Shown here: positions 33,800 through 42,901 of the stretch, piece by piece
How positions within the stretch are numbered: position 1 is the stretch's first letter
Layout: each line of letters starts with the position of its first letter
Assembly (NCBI GenBank): GCA_044225675.1
Contig: JBGAIH010000007.1
Location: forward strand, 62,001 to 126,000
Direction: 5' to 3'
Source of the DNA: JACMQX01 sp044225675
Lineage (GTDB): Bacteria > Pseudomonadota > Gammaproteobacteria > Burkholderiales > Burkholderiaceae_C
DNA length: 64,000 bases
Program-made: the position numbers and the translations under genes
Notes under the pieces: model-generated
The model's database searches: none
What the model was told of the DNA's origin: nothing
The model's input: only the letters and a program-made list of their open reading frames with translations

Positions 33800-36343
33800 A
33801 TGCTCGACCTGCTGCGAACCTTTTCGTGGATGGAACTGCGCCAGCACCCGTGGCGCGGCCTGGCTGCCGCCCTCGCGGTAATGCTGGGGGTGGCGCTCGC
33901 GTTCTCGGTGCACCTGATCAATGCGTCGGCGCTCAGCGAGTTCTCGAGCGCCGTGCGCTCGGTCAACGGCCAGCCCGACCTCGAGCTGCGCGCTGTGCGC
34001 GGCGGCTTTGACGAGAACCTGCTGCGCCGCGTCGCGGCCCACCCCCAGGTCGCGCTCGCCAGCCCGGTGATCGAGGCGGCCACCTACGCCGTGCTGCCCG
34101 ATGGCGAGCGCCGCGCGCTGCGCGTCGTGGGCGTGGACGCGCTGGCCGTGGCAGCCGTTGCGCCCGCGCTGATGCCGGTGCCGGACGAAGGGGCCGACCG
34201 CATGGCCTTGTTCGCACCCGATGCGGTGTTTCTGAACCCGGCGGCGCAGCAGCTGCTCGGCCGCACCGGCACCGGCGGCCCCGCTGCCCCGACCCTGCGC
34301 CTGCAGCGCGGGCTCGGCACAGTGGTGGTGACGGTGGCCGGCCGCGTGGCCGCGGGCGGCGGGCCGCTGGCGGTCATGGACATCGGCGCCGCGCAGGATG
34401 TGCTCGAGCGCGGCGGCCAGCTCTCGCGCATCGACCTGAAGCTGCGCCCGGGCACCGACTCGCGGGCCTTCATCGCCTCGCTCGCGCTGCCGCCGGACGT
34501 GGCCGCCGCCGAGCCCGGTGACGCGGCGCAGCGCGTGAGCAACCTCTCGCGCGCCTACCGCGTGAATCTCACCGTGCTGGCGCTGGTGGCGCTGTTCACG
34601 GGTGCCTTCCTGGTTTTCTCGGTCCTGTCGCTGAGCGTGGCCAAGCGGTCCCAGCAGTTCGCGCTGCTGGGCGTGCTGGGCCTGGCCGCGCGCCAGCGCC
34701 TGCAGCTGGTGCTCGCGGAGTCGCTGATCATGGGCCTGGCCGGCAGCGCCGCCGGGATCGCGCTGGGCACCGCACTCGCTGCATTGGCGTTGCGCCTGCT
34801 GGGCGGCGACCTGGGCGGCGGCTACTTTGCCGGCGTGGCCCCGGCGCTGCAGTGGAGCACCGGCGCCGCCTGTGCCTACGGTGCGCTGGGCGTGGCCGCT
34901 GCCGCCGCTGGAGGCTGGTGGCCGGCGCGGGCGGCCCAGGGGATGCCGCTGGCGCAGACGCTCAAGGGCCTGGGCGCGCCGCCTGCAGGGTCGCGGGCGC
35001 GGTACCTCAGCCTCGGCGCCATGGCCGCAGGCGCGCTGCTGGCGCTCGCGCCACCGGTGTTCGGCATTCCGCTGGCGGCTTATGTGTCGGTCGCGCTGCT
35101 GCTGGTGGGCGGCATCACCGCCCTGCCCTGGCTCATCGGCCTGCTGTATGACGCCCTGGCGCCGCTCGTGGCGCGGCACCTGCTGCCGCTGCTCGCGGTG
35201 GAGCGCGCGCGGCGCGTGCGCGCGAGCGCGGCCGTGGCAGTCAGCGGCGTGGTGGCCAGCCTGAGCCTGGCGGTAGCGCTGACGGTGATGGTGGCGAGCT
35301 TTCGCGCCTCGGTGACGCAATGGCTCGACGTGGTCCTGCCCGCGCAGCTGTACGTGCGCACGGCCGCCGCCGCAGGCACGGCCGACACGGCCTTCTTTCC
35401 GCCCGCGTTTGCGCAGGCTGCAGCCCAGGTGCCCGGCGTGGCCCGCGTCGCCACGCAGCGTACCGGCTCGCTGCTGCTCGATCCGCTGCGGCCGCCGGTC
35501 GTGCTGATCGCCCGGCCGCTGGCGGAGCCTGCACGCGACCTGCCCCTGGTCGGCGAGGTAGCGGCGCCCTCGTCTGCGGGCGCGGTGCCGGTCTACGTGA
35601 GCGAAGCGATGGTGGACCTGTACGGCGCCCGGCCCGGCGCCGAGTTCGCACCGCTGGCCCGGGCCTTCGCCGATGCGCCGGAGACCCGGTTCGTCGTGGC
35701 CGGCGTCTGGCGCGACTATGCGCGACAGACCGGCTCGATCATGATGGACCAGCGCGACTTCGTCCGCCTGACGGGGGATCGCCGCATCAATGACCTCGCG
35801 CTCTGGCTGGCCCCGGACGCCGACGAGGGCCAGGTGCGGCAGGCACTCGCGGCGCAGGCAGGCGCAGCGGCGGGCCTGCTGGAGTTCGCCTCGGCGCGCG
35901 AGATCCGCACGGTCTCGCTGCGCATCTTCGACCGCAGCTTCGCGGTCACCTACTGGCTGCAGGCGGTCGCGATCGCGATCGGCCTGTTCGGCGTGGCGGC
36001 CAGCTTCAGCGCCCAGGTGCTGGCGCGCCGCAAGGAGTTCGGCCTGCTGGCCCATCTGGGGCTCACGCGGCGGCAGATCCTGGCCGTGGTGGCCGGCGAA
36101 GGCGCTGCATGGACGCTGATCGGCAGCATCGCGGGCCTGCTGCTCGGGCTGGCCGTGAGTGTGGTGCTGGTGCATGTGGTCAATCCGCAGAGCTTCCACT
36201 GGACCATGGACCTGCTGGTGCCCTGGCTCCGTCTGGCTCTTCTGTGCGCTGCCGTGGTCGGCGCCGGCACCGCCACGGCCTGGATCGCCGGGCGCGCCGC
36301 AGCGCGCCAGGATGCGGTGCTGGCGGTAAAGGAGGACTGGTGA
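33800..36343 (+). CDS. FtsX-like ABC transporter permease (YbbP/MacB-related)
   Basis: An 847-residue permease. A first membrane helix lies at about 18-38 (WRGLAAALAVMLGVALAFSV), followed by a large periplasmic domain. One three-to-four-helix FtsX block lies at about 260-390 and others at about 400-500. A second periplasmic domain and a C-terminal FtsX block lie near 720-830. Such permeases work with small LolD-like ATPases and use mechanical force on periplasmic substrates rather than classic transport. No ATPase is adjacent; the likely partner ends at 18018 on the same strand. The stop overlaps the next gene start (TGATG), so the two are coupled. Confidence 0.88.
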   Translation: MLDLLRTFSWMELRQHPWRGLAAALAVMLGVALAFSVHLINASALSEFSSAVRSVNGQPDLELRAVRGGFDENLLRRVAAHPQVALASPVIEAATYAVLPDGERRALRVVGVDALAVAAVAPALMPVPDEGADRMALFAPDAVFLNPAAQQLLGRTGTGGPAAPTLRLQRGLGTVVVTVAGRVAAGGGPLAVMDIGAAQDVLERGGQLSRIDLKLRPGTDSRAFIASLALPPDVAAAEPGDAAQRVSNLSRAYRVNLTVLALVALFTGAFLVFSVLSLSVAKRSQQFALLGVLGLAARQRLQLVLAESLIMGLAGSAAGIALGTALAALALRLLGGDLGGGYFAGVAPALQWSTGAACAYGALGVAAAAAGGWWPARAAQGMPLAQTLKGLGAPPAGSRARYLSLGAMAAGALLALAPPVFGIPLAAYVSVALLLVGGITALPWLIGLLYDALAPLVARHLLPLLAVERARRVRASAAVAVSGVVASLSLAVALTVMVASFRASVTQWLDVVLPAQLYVRTAAAAGTADTAFFPPAFAQAAAQVPGVARVATQRTGSLLLDPLRPPVVLIARPLAEPARDLPLVGEVAAPSSAGAVPVYVSEAMVDLYGARPGAEFAPLARAFADAPETRFVVAGVWRDYARQTGSIMMDQRDFVRLTGDRRINDLALWLAPDADEGQVRQALAAQAGAAAGLLEFASAREIRTVSLRIFDRSFAVTYWLQAVAIAIGLFGVAASFSAQVLARRKEFGLLAHLGLTRRQILAVVAGEGAAWTLIGSIAGLLLGLAVSVVLVHVVNPQSFHWTMDLLVPWLRLALLCAAVVGAGTATAWIAGRAAARQDAVLAVKEDW

Positions 36344-37581
36344 TGGGCGCTGACGCAGGACATGACGCACGGCATGACGCAGGGCTGATGGCACGCGATG
36401 ACGCACGAACAGACACACGAGCAGACGCACGAACCGATGCGTGCCCTGATGCGCGGCCTGGCAGCGGAGGGAGCCCTCTGCCCCCGGCGCAGGTCAACGC
36501 GATGGCCGCGCCCTCCCGCCTGAGCCGGCGCAGCCTGCTGCTGGCCGCAGCGGCGGCGGCCGCGCCAGCACACGCTCTGCCGCCGGCGACGCTGGTGTTC
36601 CCGCGCGACCATGGCAGCCATCCCGACTTCCGTACCGAGTGGTGGTACGTGACGGGCCACGCCAGCACACCGGCTGCCGCCGGACAGACCGCCAGGGAGT
36701 TCGGCTTCCAGGTGACCTTCTTCCGTTCGCGGGTGGAGGCCGCGCAGACGATGCAGTCCGCCTTAGCCGCACGCCAACTGGTGTTCGCCCACGCCGCCGT
36801 GACCGATCTGGCCGGCCGCCGGCTGCTGCACGACCAGCGCATCGCGCGCGAAGGCTTCGGCATCGCCTCCGCCGCCACGGGCGACACGGCGGTGCGCCTG
36901 CGCGACTGGTCGCTCGTGCGCGAAGGCGATGCCTACGTGGCCACCGTGGCCGCCAGCGACTTCCGCCTGGATCTGCGCTTCGCGACGACGCAGCCGGTGC
37001 TGCTGCAGGGCGACAAGGGCCTGTCGCGCAAGGGGCCGGACGCGGCGCAGGCGAGCTATTACTACAGCCAGCCGCAACTCGCGGCACGCGGACGCCTGGC
37101 GCTCGGCGGCCAGACGCTGGAAGTCAGCGGCAAGGCCTGGCTCGACCATGAATGGAGCCGCGAGCTGCTGCATCCGCAGGCCGTGGGCTGGGACTGGATC
37201 GGCATGAACCTCGACGACGGCAGCGCGCTCACCGCCTTCCGGCTGCGCACGCGCGAGGGCGAGACGCTGTGGGATGGCGGCTCGTTCCGCCACCCTGCCG
37301 CAGGCCTGTTCCGCTTCTCGCGCGGCGAGGTCATCTTCCGGCCGGTGCGGATGTGGAAGAGCCCGCTGTCGGGCGCTTCTTATCCGGTGGAGTGGATCGT
37401 GCGCACGCCGGCCGACTACTACACCGTGCGCGCCCTCCTGGACAACCAGGAACTCGACAGCCGGGCATCCACGGGCGCGATCTACTGGGAGGGCCTGAGC
37501 GACCTGATCGACAGCAACGGGCGCCGCGTCGGCCGGGGCTACCTCGAAATGACCGGCTATGCGCGGCCGCTGCGGCTGTAG
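36343..37581 (+). CDS. AttH/CrtC-type lipocalin-like protein (carotenoid 1,2-hydratase family)
   Basis: A 412-residue protein when read from the ATG that overlaps the permease stop, which has a strong GGAGG site at 36331. The first ~53 residues are a degenerate Asp-Ala-Arg repeat, followed by MAAPSRLSRRSLLLAAAAAAAPAHA, a clear Tat signal. ATG 36502, directly at that signal, is the alternative start. The mature part has the AttH hallmarks FRTEWWYVTGH, FGFQVTFFR, KAWLDHEWS and WDWIGMNLDDG. The family often follows FtsX-type ABC genes and is thought to act on lipids or attachment; the reaction is unproven. Periplasmic location is inferred. Confidence 0.85.
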   Translation: MGADAGHDARHDAGLMARDDARTDTRADARTDACPDARPGSGGSPLPPAQVNAMAAPSRLSRRSLLLAAAAAAAPAHALPPATLVFPRDHGSHPDFRTEWWYVTGHASTPAAAGQTAREFGFQVTFFRSRVEAAQTMQSALAARQLVFAHAAVTDLAGRRLLHDQRIAREGFGIASAATGDTAVRLRDWSLVREGDAYVATVAASDFRLDLRFATTQPVLLQGDKGLSRKGPDAAQASYYYSQPQLAARGRLALGGQTLEVSGKAWLDHEWSRELLHPQAVGWDWIGMNLDDGSALTAFRLRTREGETLWDGGSFRHPAAGLFRFSRGEVIFRPVRMWKSPLSGASYPVEWIVRTPADYYTVRALLDNQELDSRASTGAIYWEGLSDLIDSNGRRVGRGYLEMTGYARPLRL

Positions 37582-37593
37582 CCGACCCGGGCT

Positions 37594-38901
37594 TCAGCGA
37601 TCCTGCGCGGCGCGCATTCTGCGCCGCGCAAACTGCAGCAGTGAGAAACCCACGCAGCCTGCGCCCAGGGCGGCAAAGCCGGCCACCCAGGAGGCCGTGC
37701 TGCGGCCGCCGCCGCTGGCATCGAGCGCCAGGCCGAACACCGTCGGACCGAGCATGCCGCCGCCAAAGCCGACCAGCGAATACAGCCCGAGTGCCGCGCC
37801 CCGCCGTGCCGGGTCGGACGCCTCCACCAGGCCGGCGGTGAGCGTGGCCGACTCCGCCATGACGGCCAGCGTGTAGGCAAGCACCAGGGCCAGCAGCAGC
37901 GGCCACGGTGACGCTGCGCAGGCCGCCGTGACGATGCCCAGCAGGCCCGACACGAGCATCACCCAGCGCACCCAGGTCTCGCGCCCCACGCGCAGCGCCG
38001 CTTCATTGCCCAGGATGGACGCGCCGACCGAGCCGAGGCTCACCACGGCAGCAATGGCGCCGGCCGTCCAGGGCAGACGCCCGGCTTGCGCCTGCCCAGC
38101 GGCCGCGCCGCCGGCGAACACCAGAAAGGCCACCAGCCACGCACGCGCGCCGAACATTTCGAGGCAGTGCCAGCCATAGCCGATGATGAACAGCCGGCTG
38201 CGCGGCTGCGCCAGCACGGCCGCCCAGGCCTGCAGCGGAAAGGCGTCTCGCCAGCTCAGCCGGGCGCGAGATGCGCCCGCGTCCGGCGCACGGGTCCAGG
38301 CGAGCACCAGCACCATGGCCAGCGGCGGCGCGGCAGCGGCCGCGAGGAACGCGGCCCGCCAGCCCCAGGTGTCGGCCAGCCATTGGGTGGTGGCCAGCGA
38401 GATCGCCGCGCCCAGGCCGTAGAACGCCGTATAGAACGAGAACACCCGGCTCTGCCGCGCCCCCTGGTAGCGATCCGACAGGATCTTCAGGCCCGGCATG
38501 TAGGTGGCGGAAACGCCGACGCCGTAGAGCATGTGCCCGAGCAGGGCCACCCAGAAGCCCTGCGCCAGCAGGCCGAAGACGGCCAGGCCCGCGCTGGCGA
38601 GGGTGCAGCCGATGAGGTAGATGCGGCGGGCATCGATGCGGTCGGTCAGCGTCGACCACAGGCTCACCGTGCTGATGTAGCCGAGGAAGAAGCCGCTGCC
38701 GATCAGGCCGGCCTGCGCGTTGGTCAGGCCCCAGGCCTGCCGCAGCAGCGGCAGCAGCACCGCCCAGGTCGACATGCCCAGCATGCACAGCACCTGGCCG
38801 GTCAGCATGGCAGCGGCAGCGCGTTCGGGCCGCCGGGGGGCCGAAGGCAGGGACGGCGTGGAGGGCAGTGGGGACGACAAGCCTTTGAGTTTAGTGGTCA
38901 A
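37594..38901 (-). CDS. MFS transporter
   Basis: A 435-residue permease with about 12 hydrophobic helices, beginning with LTGQVLCMLGMSTWAVLLPLL. Motif A is degenerate (SGFFLGYISTVSLWSTLTDRIDARRIY), typical of the nitrate/sugar-like or unassigned MFS group. The substrate is unknown. The TTG start at 38901 gives a 30-residue Pro/Ser-rich N-terminus; the ATG directly before the first helix is an alternative. It is divergent from the ABC exporter with 35 bases between starts and converges with the AttH gene. Confidence 0.82.
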   Translation of the reverse strand: MTTKLKGLSSPLPSTPSLPSAPRRPERAAAAMLTGQVLCMLGMSTWAVLLPLLRQAWGLTNAQAGLIGSGFFLGYISTVSLWSTLTDRIDARRIYLIGCTLASAGLAVFGLLAQGFWVALLGHMLYGVGVSATYMPGLKILSDRYQGARQSRVFSFYTAFYGLGAAISLATTQWLADTWGWRAAFLAAAAAPPLAMVLVLAWTRAPDAGASRARLSWRDAFPLQAWAAVLAQPRSRLFIIGYGWHCLEMFGARAWLVAFLVFAGGAAAGQAQAGRLPWTAGAIAAVVSLGSVGASILGNEAALRVGRETWVRWVMLVSGLLGIVTAACAASPWPLLLALVLAYTLAVMAESATLTAGLVEASDPARRGAALGLYSLVGFGGGMLGPTVFGLALDASGGGRSTASWVAGFAALGAGCVGFSLLQFARRRMRAAQDR

Positions 38902-38936
38902 GCGCCGGTCAGTGGCTGCGCCTACACTTGGGGTGA

Positions 38937-40718
38937 ATGGCCGCTTCTCCCTCCGACGCTCCCAAGGGCGCTCCGCGCTCTCTCACGGGCCTGGTGCCCT
39001 TTCTTCGCCCGTACCGGTTCCGCATCGGTCTGGCCCTGCTGTTCCTCGTGCTGGCGGCGCTGGCGACGCTGGTGTTTCCGGTCGCCCTGCGCAGCCTGAT
39101 CGACGGTGGCCTCGCCGCAGGCGACAAGGGCACGCAGGTCATGGCGCTGCGCAACCACTTCTTCGAACTGTTCGGCGTCGCGGTGGCGCTCGGCCTCTTT
39201 TCTGCGGCACGCTTTTACACCGTGAGCTGGCTCGGCGAACGCGTGACGGCCGATCTGCGCAACGCCGTGTATTCGCACGTGCTGCGGCAGAGCCCGCAGT
39301 TCTTCGAGACCACGCAGACCGGCGAGGTGCTCTCGCGCCTGACGTCCGACACCACGCTGGTGCAGACGGTGGTGGGATCGTCGCTGAGCATGGGCCTGCG
39401 CAATGCGGTGATGGGCGTGGGTGCGCTCGTCATGCTGGTGTGGACCAATCCTTACGTGATGTTCCAGGTGCTCGGCATCCTGGTGCTGGTCGTGCTGCCG
39501 AGCATGTGGTTCGGCCGCCGCGTGCGCAAGCTGTCGCGGGCCAGCCAGGACCGCGTGGCGGACTCCAGCGCCATCGCGGCCGAAGTGCTCAATGCCGTTC
39601 CGGTGGTGCAGGGCTATACCGCCGAAGCGCGTGAATCCAGCCGCTTTGCCGAGTCCACCGACAACGCCTTCCGCACCGCAGTGCGCCGCACCAAGGCGCG
39701 CTCGGCGCTCGTGGCGTTCATCATCATCGCCACCTCGGCCGCCCTGCTGTGGGGCCTGTACCAGGGCACGCAGGCGGTCATGGCGGGCACCATCACGGCC
39801 GGGCACCTGGGCCAGACGGTGGTCTACGTCATCATCCTGGCCAGCGCCGCCGCCGTGCTGGGCGAGGTCTACGGCGACCTGCTGCGCGCGGCGGGCGCGA
39901 CCGAACGCCTGATGGAGCTGCTGGCGCTGCGCTCGCCGATCACCTCGCCGGCCGTGCCGGTGGCGCTGCCCGCCGTGACCTCCGGCAGCACGCTGAGCAT
40001 CGAGTCGGTCACCTTCCACTACCCTTCGCGCCCGGCCACGGCGGCGCTGGCGGACTTCAGCCTCACGGTGGCACCGGGCGAGACGGTGGCCCTGGTCGGC
40101 GCCAGCGGCGCGGGCAAGACCACGGTGTTCCAGTTGCTGCTGCGCTTTTATGACCCGGCGTCCGGCGTCATCCGGCTCGACGGCGTGCGCACGACCGACC
40201 TGGACCTGCAGGCGCTGCGCGGGCGCATCGGCATCGTGCCGCAGGATGCGATCATCTTCTCGGCCAGCGCGCTCGACAACATCCGCTACGGCCGGCCCGA
40301 GGCGTCGGACGACGAAGTCCGCGCCGCGGCGCGCGCCGCGTTTGCCCACGACTTCATCGAAGCCCTACCCCAGGGCTACGCCACCTTCCTCGGCGAACGC
40401 GGTGTGCGCCTGTCAGGCGGCCAGCGCCAGCGCATCGCGATTGCGCGCGCCATGCTGAAGAACCCGCCGCTGCTGCTGCTCGACGAGGCCACGAGCGCAC
40501 TTGACGCCGAAAGCGAACGCATGGTGCAGGCCGCGCTGGAGTCGGCCATGCGAGACCGCACGACGCTCGTGATCGCGCACCGCCTGGCCACGGTGCAGCA
40601 GGCCGACCGGATCATCGTCATGGAAAAAGGCCGCATCGTCGAGCAGGGCACGCACGCCTCGCTGATGGCCCTGGGCGGAGTCTATGCACGCCTGGCGGCG
40701 CTGCAGTTCATGGATTGA
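38937..40718 (+). CDS. ABCB-type exporter, fused permease and ATPase (MsbA-like)
   Basis: A 593-residue half-transporter. Six membrane helices lie at about residues 25-310 (IGLALLFLVLAALATLVFPVAL onward), with the coupling region FFETTQTGEVLSRLTSD. The ATPase half has Walker A GASGAGKTT, signature LSGGQRQRIAIARAM, Walker B LLLLDEATSALD, and the switch His in VIAHRLAT. It should dimerise in the inner membrane. The substrate (lipid, drug or peptide) is not known, and the usual msbA neighbours lpxK or kdsB are not seen, so it is not called MsbA. GGGGTGA precedes the ATG. Confidence 0.9.
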   Translation: MAASPSDAPKGAPRSLTGLVPFLRPYRFRIGLALLFLVLAALATLVFPVALRSLIDGGLAAGDKGTQVMALRNHFFELFGVAVALGLFSAARFYTVSWLGERVTADLRNAVYSHVLRQSPQFFETTQTGEVLSRLTSDTTLVQTVVGSSLSMGLRNAVMGVGALVMLVWTNPYVMFQVLGILVLVVLPSMWFGRRVRKLSRASQDRVADSSAIAAEVLNAVPVVQGYTAEARESSRFAESTDNAFRTAVRRTKARSALVAFIIIATSAALLWGLYQGTQAVMAGTITAGHLGQTVVYVIILASAAAVLGEVYGDLLRAAGATERLMELLALRSPITSPAVPVALPAVTSGSTLSIESVTFHYPSRPATAALADFSLTVAPGETVALVGASGAGKTTVFQLLLRFYDPASGVIRLDGVRTTDLDLQALRGRIGIVPQDAIIFSASALDNIRYGRPEASDDEVRAAARAAFAHDFIEALPQGYATFLGERGVRLSGGQRQRIAIARAMLKNPPLLLLDEATSALDAESERMVQAALESAMRDRTTLVIAHRLATVQQADRIIVMEKGRIVEQGTHASLMALGGVYARLAALQFMD

Positions 40719-40865
40719 GGCGAAATCGCGCGGCGATGAACAGCTCGCGGAACTGGACAACTGGGGATTGCCGCTCAAGGCGCTGTTCAGATGTGCGAGG
40801 TCGTTTCCAGCTACAAGAGAGTTTGGTACGCCCACGCCTGCGGACAGCTGTATTTGTCAAGGATC

Positions 40866-41315
40866 ATGAGTAGCGAGAAGATTTCAAACGAAGACTACCA
40901 GGAGCTCAAGCGCTTCATGGGCCAATTTTACGACTGGTACATGGCTCCTCCAGACGCGCGGCCAGAAGCTCATCCGCTCCACGTAGCGGAAACCATCGAG
41001 CGCAAATCATTGAGCAACGCGAAGCGTGGAGTTCTGATGGCAGTCAACGATATTGCCGAAGACACCTCAGCCTGGCACCCCGAGCAGGTCGCTGGGGCGG
41101 ATGCGCGATTCGCCTCCCTTGGAATGCTTTCTCTGAGCGAGATTCGGCGACGCTATTCGAGGACCCATTTGCAGGTGCTCAAGCGGGGTGCGATCCGCTC
41201 AGAGACGGAGTACTACCTCGTGAAAGGGGTAGTTGATGGTGGCAGTATCGAACCTGGAGCTACCGAACTTTTTCGGCTACAGAAAATGATCGATGACTTT
41301 GAGGGCGCCCAGTGA
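40866..41315 (+). CDS. Orphan small protein of unknown function, lower G+C
   Basis: I do not recognise this 149-residue product. It is soluble, helical and charged (MSSEKISNEDYQELKRFMGQ; SLSNAKRGVLMAVNDIAED; LSLSEIRRRYSRTHLQVLKR), without a signal or membrane segment. The ATG at 40866 follows an AAGGATC site. Base composition is visibly less G+C-rich than the flanking genes, and so is the 147-base leader, which suggests recent acquisition. It stands alone between an ABC exporter and the converging DUF1178 gene. It could be an immunity or antitoxin-like protein, but nothing in the sequence shows this. Confidence 0.7.
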   Translation: MSSEKISNEDYQELKRFMGQFYDWYMAPPDARPEAHPLHVAETIERKSLSNAKRGVLMAVNDIAEDTSAWHPEQVAGADARFASLGMLSLSEIRRRYSRTHLQVLKRGAIRSETEYYLVKGVVDGGSIEPGATELFRLQKMIDDFEGAQ

Positions 41316-41458
41316 ATGGTCCATGCACTGGGCGAAAATCAGGCAAGCTTGGACGTTCGACCCCGGCTTGAATGCGATTGAATGAGGCGCAAGGGCATTG
41401 CCCTGGTGGACATCGCGCAGCCCTGCGGCGCAGGGGCTTCAGGCACGCCGCCGCCGCC

Positions 41459-41935
41459 CTACTGCAGCGGCCCCTTGAGCGCCTTGGGAATGGGCAGCGG
41501 GACCACGCTGATTCCCTCTTCCAGCAAGGCTTCGGTCTCGGCCTGGGTGGCCTGGCCACGGATGCCCCGCTCCTCGGCCTCGCCGTAGTGCATGCGCCGG
41601 GCCTCTTCCGGGAAGCGCTCGCCGACATCCTCGGTCTGCGCCATGACCTGGCGCACCATGCTCATCCAGGCAGCCTGGAGTGCCGCTTCGGTCGCTACCT
41701 CGCGTCGGCCTTCGTCCGGCGTCAGGGCAGGTTCTCGCTCCACGGCACGACGAGCCGGCTCGGGCCGCGCGCCCAGGTTCAGGCGGGCAGCCGTGATCTT
41801 CTTGGTGATGGTGGAGTCGCCGCACAGCGGGCATTCGACCAGACCGCGCGACAGCTGGCTCTGGAAGTCGTCTTCGGAAGCGAACCAGCCTTCAAACGCG
41901 TGCTGGTGCGCACATTGGAGGTCAAGAACTTTCAT
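41459..41935 (-). CDS. DUF1178 family protein
   Basis: A 158-residue protein. It opens with MKVLDLQCAHQHAFEGWFAS and continues with RGLVECPLCGDSTITKKITAAR, the paired Cys motif of DUF1178, likely a small zinc ribbon. Function is unknown. The family is widespread in alpha- and betaproteobacteria. It lies 10 bases after the NUDIX gene, as the last gene of the long nuo-associated minus-strand run. The 143-base region towards the orphan gene contains a GC hairpin around 41418-41440 but no gene. Confidence 0.88.
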   Translation of the reverse strand: MKVLDLQCAHQHAFEGWFASEDDFQSQLSRGLVECPLCGDSTITKKITAARLNLGARPEPARRAVEREPALTPDEGRREVATEAALQAAWMSMVRQVMAQTEDVGERFPEEARRMHYGEAEERGIRGQATQAETEALLEEGISVVPLPIPKALKGPLQ

Positions 41936-41945
41936 GACGCGCCCA

Positions 41946-42521
41946 TTATCGCTGCCAGCTCAACTCCCAGCTGCCTGAAAGGACGTTCTGCAGCCACAGC
42001 GCGCCGACGAGCGTCTTGCTGTCGGTCACGCGGCCGTCGCGGCACCAGGTCTGCAGCTCGGCCGGCGTGGCGGTGAACAGGTCGAGGAACTCGCCCTCAT
42101 CGAGCTGCCGGGTGCCGGCCACGAGGCCGCGCGCGAACCAGATGTCGATGAATTCGGTCGAGTAGGAAATGACCGGATGGAGCAACCCCGCATGCGCCCA
42201 TTCGCTGGCGGTGTAGCCGGTTTCCTCCAGCAGTTCACGGCGCGCGCAGACCAGGCGATCCTCGCCCTTGTCGAGCTTGCCCGCCGGAAACTCGATCATC
42301 ACCTGACCGACCGGATAGCGGAATTGGCGCTCCAGGAGCACGCGGCCATCGTCGAGCAGCGGCACGATCATGACCGCGCCGGGATGCACCACGTACTCGC
42401 GCGTGGCGCTCCCCCCGTCGGGCAGGCGCACCGTGTCACGGAAGGCGTGCAGGAAATGGCCCTTGAGCAGCTCGATGCTGCCGGTCCGCCGTTCGATCAG
42501 GTGCTCGTCGTCGGAGGCCAT
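41946..42521 (-). CDS. NUDIX hydrolase, ADP-ribose pyrophosphatase type
   Basis: A 191-residue NUDIX enzyme. The box begins at GKLDKGE and ends REL-LEETGY (about residues 80-103), with G-x5-E-x7-RE-x2-EE-x-G complete. The Pro in FPAGKLD and the N-terminal beta sheet (REYVVHPGAVMIVPLLDDG) fit the ADP-ribose/sugar-nucleotide group. It would hydrolyse ADP-ribose to AMP and ribose 5-phosphate, salvaging NAD by-products. It follows DUF2818 by three bases in the nuo-linked run, an order common in Burkholderiales. Confidence 0.9.
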   Translation of the reverse strand: MASDDEHLIERRTGSIELLKGHFLHAFRDTVRLPDGGSATREYVVHPGAVMIVPLLDDGRVLLERQFRYPVGQVMIEFPAGKLDKGEDRLVCARRELLEETGYTASEWAHAGLLHPVISYSTEFIDIWFARGLVAGTRQLDEGEFLDLFTATPAELQTWCRDGRVTDSKTLVGALWLQNVLSGSWELSWQR

Positions 42522-42524
42522 GGC

Positions 42525-42827
42525 TCAGTGACGCGGCTTGTAGAGATAGCGCCAGACGAAACCGGGAAAGGCCAGCGTCACGAACAATGCGCCGGTGACG
42601 GCATAGAACTCCCAGCCCTGCGCCGCGATCTGGCCGGCCCGATGCTCGAGCGCCAGCCCGAGCCCGCCGACCACGAAGTAGAAGACGATGAGTTCGAGCA
42701 GCCGCACCAGCAGATTCTTGGGCTGACGCAGCGGCACGACCGCGAGCAGCCGGGAGGTCACGAATGGGAGATTGGCCGCGACGAAAGCGGCCAGAAGAAC
42801 GATCCAGATGGAGACGGTTTGCGACAC
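42525..42827 (-). CDS. DUF2818 membrane protein linked to complex I genes
   Basis: A 100-residue protein with three hydrophobic helices (WIVLLAAFVAANLPFV; LLELIVFYFVVGGLGLAL; FYAVTGALFVTLAFPGFVW). It matches DUF2818, a family found directly after nuoN in betaproteobacteria. A role in complex I assembly or as an accessory subunit is suggested by this steady linkage but not proven. A 74-base gap with a long stem-loop separates it from nuoN. Confidence 0.85.
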   Translation of the reverse strand: MSQTVSIWIVLLAAFVAANLPFVTSRLLAVVPLRQPKNLLVRLLELIVFYFVVGGLGLALEHRAGQIAAQGWEFYAVTGALFVTLAFPGFVWRYLYKPRH

Positions 42828-42852
42828 GGCGGCACTCCGGGTTCAGCGGGTT

Positions 42853-42894
42853 CCGGCGCTCAGGCGGCCGGAGGGCTGCGCAGCGGAGCGCCGG
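42853..42894 (-). other. Stem-loop between nuoN and DUF2818
   Basis: Perfect 9-bp arms CCGGCGCTC and GAGCGCCGG enclose a 24-base GC-rich loop. There is no T-tract. It may protect the 3' end of the nuo transcript or reduce read-through into DUF2818-NUDIX-DUF1178. Confidence 0.5.
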
Positions 42895-42901
42895 CTCGCC
42901 A

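Noticed and set aside
33758..36430. Long minus-strand extension upstream of the dehydratase-like gene
   Set aside because: It is opposite the FtsX-like permease and rich in His, Gln and Arg; the enzyme's family N-terminus starts at 33757.
41410..41445. Hairpin CCCTGC/GCAGGG between the orphan gene and DUF1178
   Set aside because: Only about six to eight pairs and no T-run, so it is not called a terminator.
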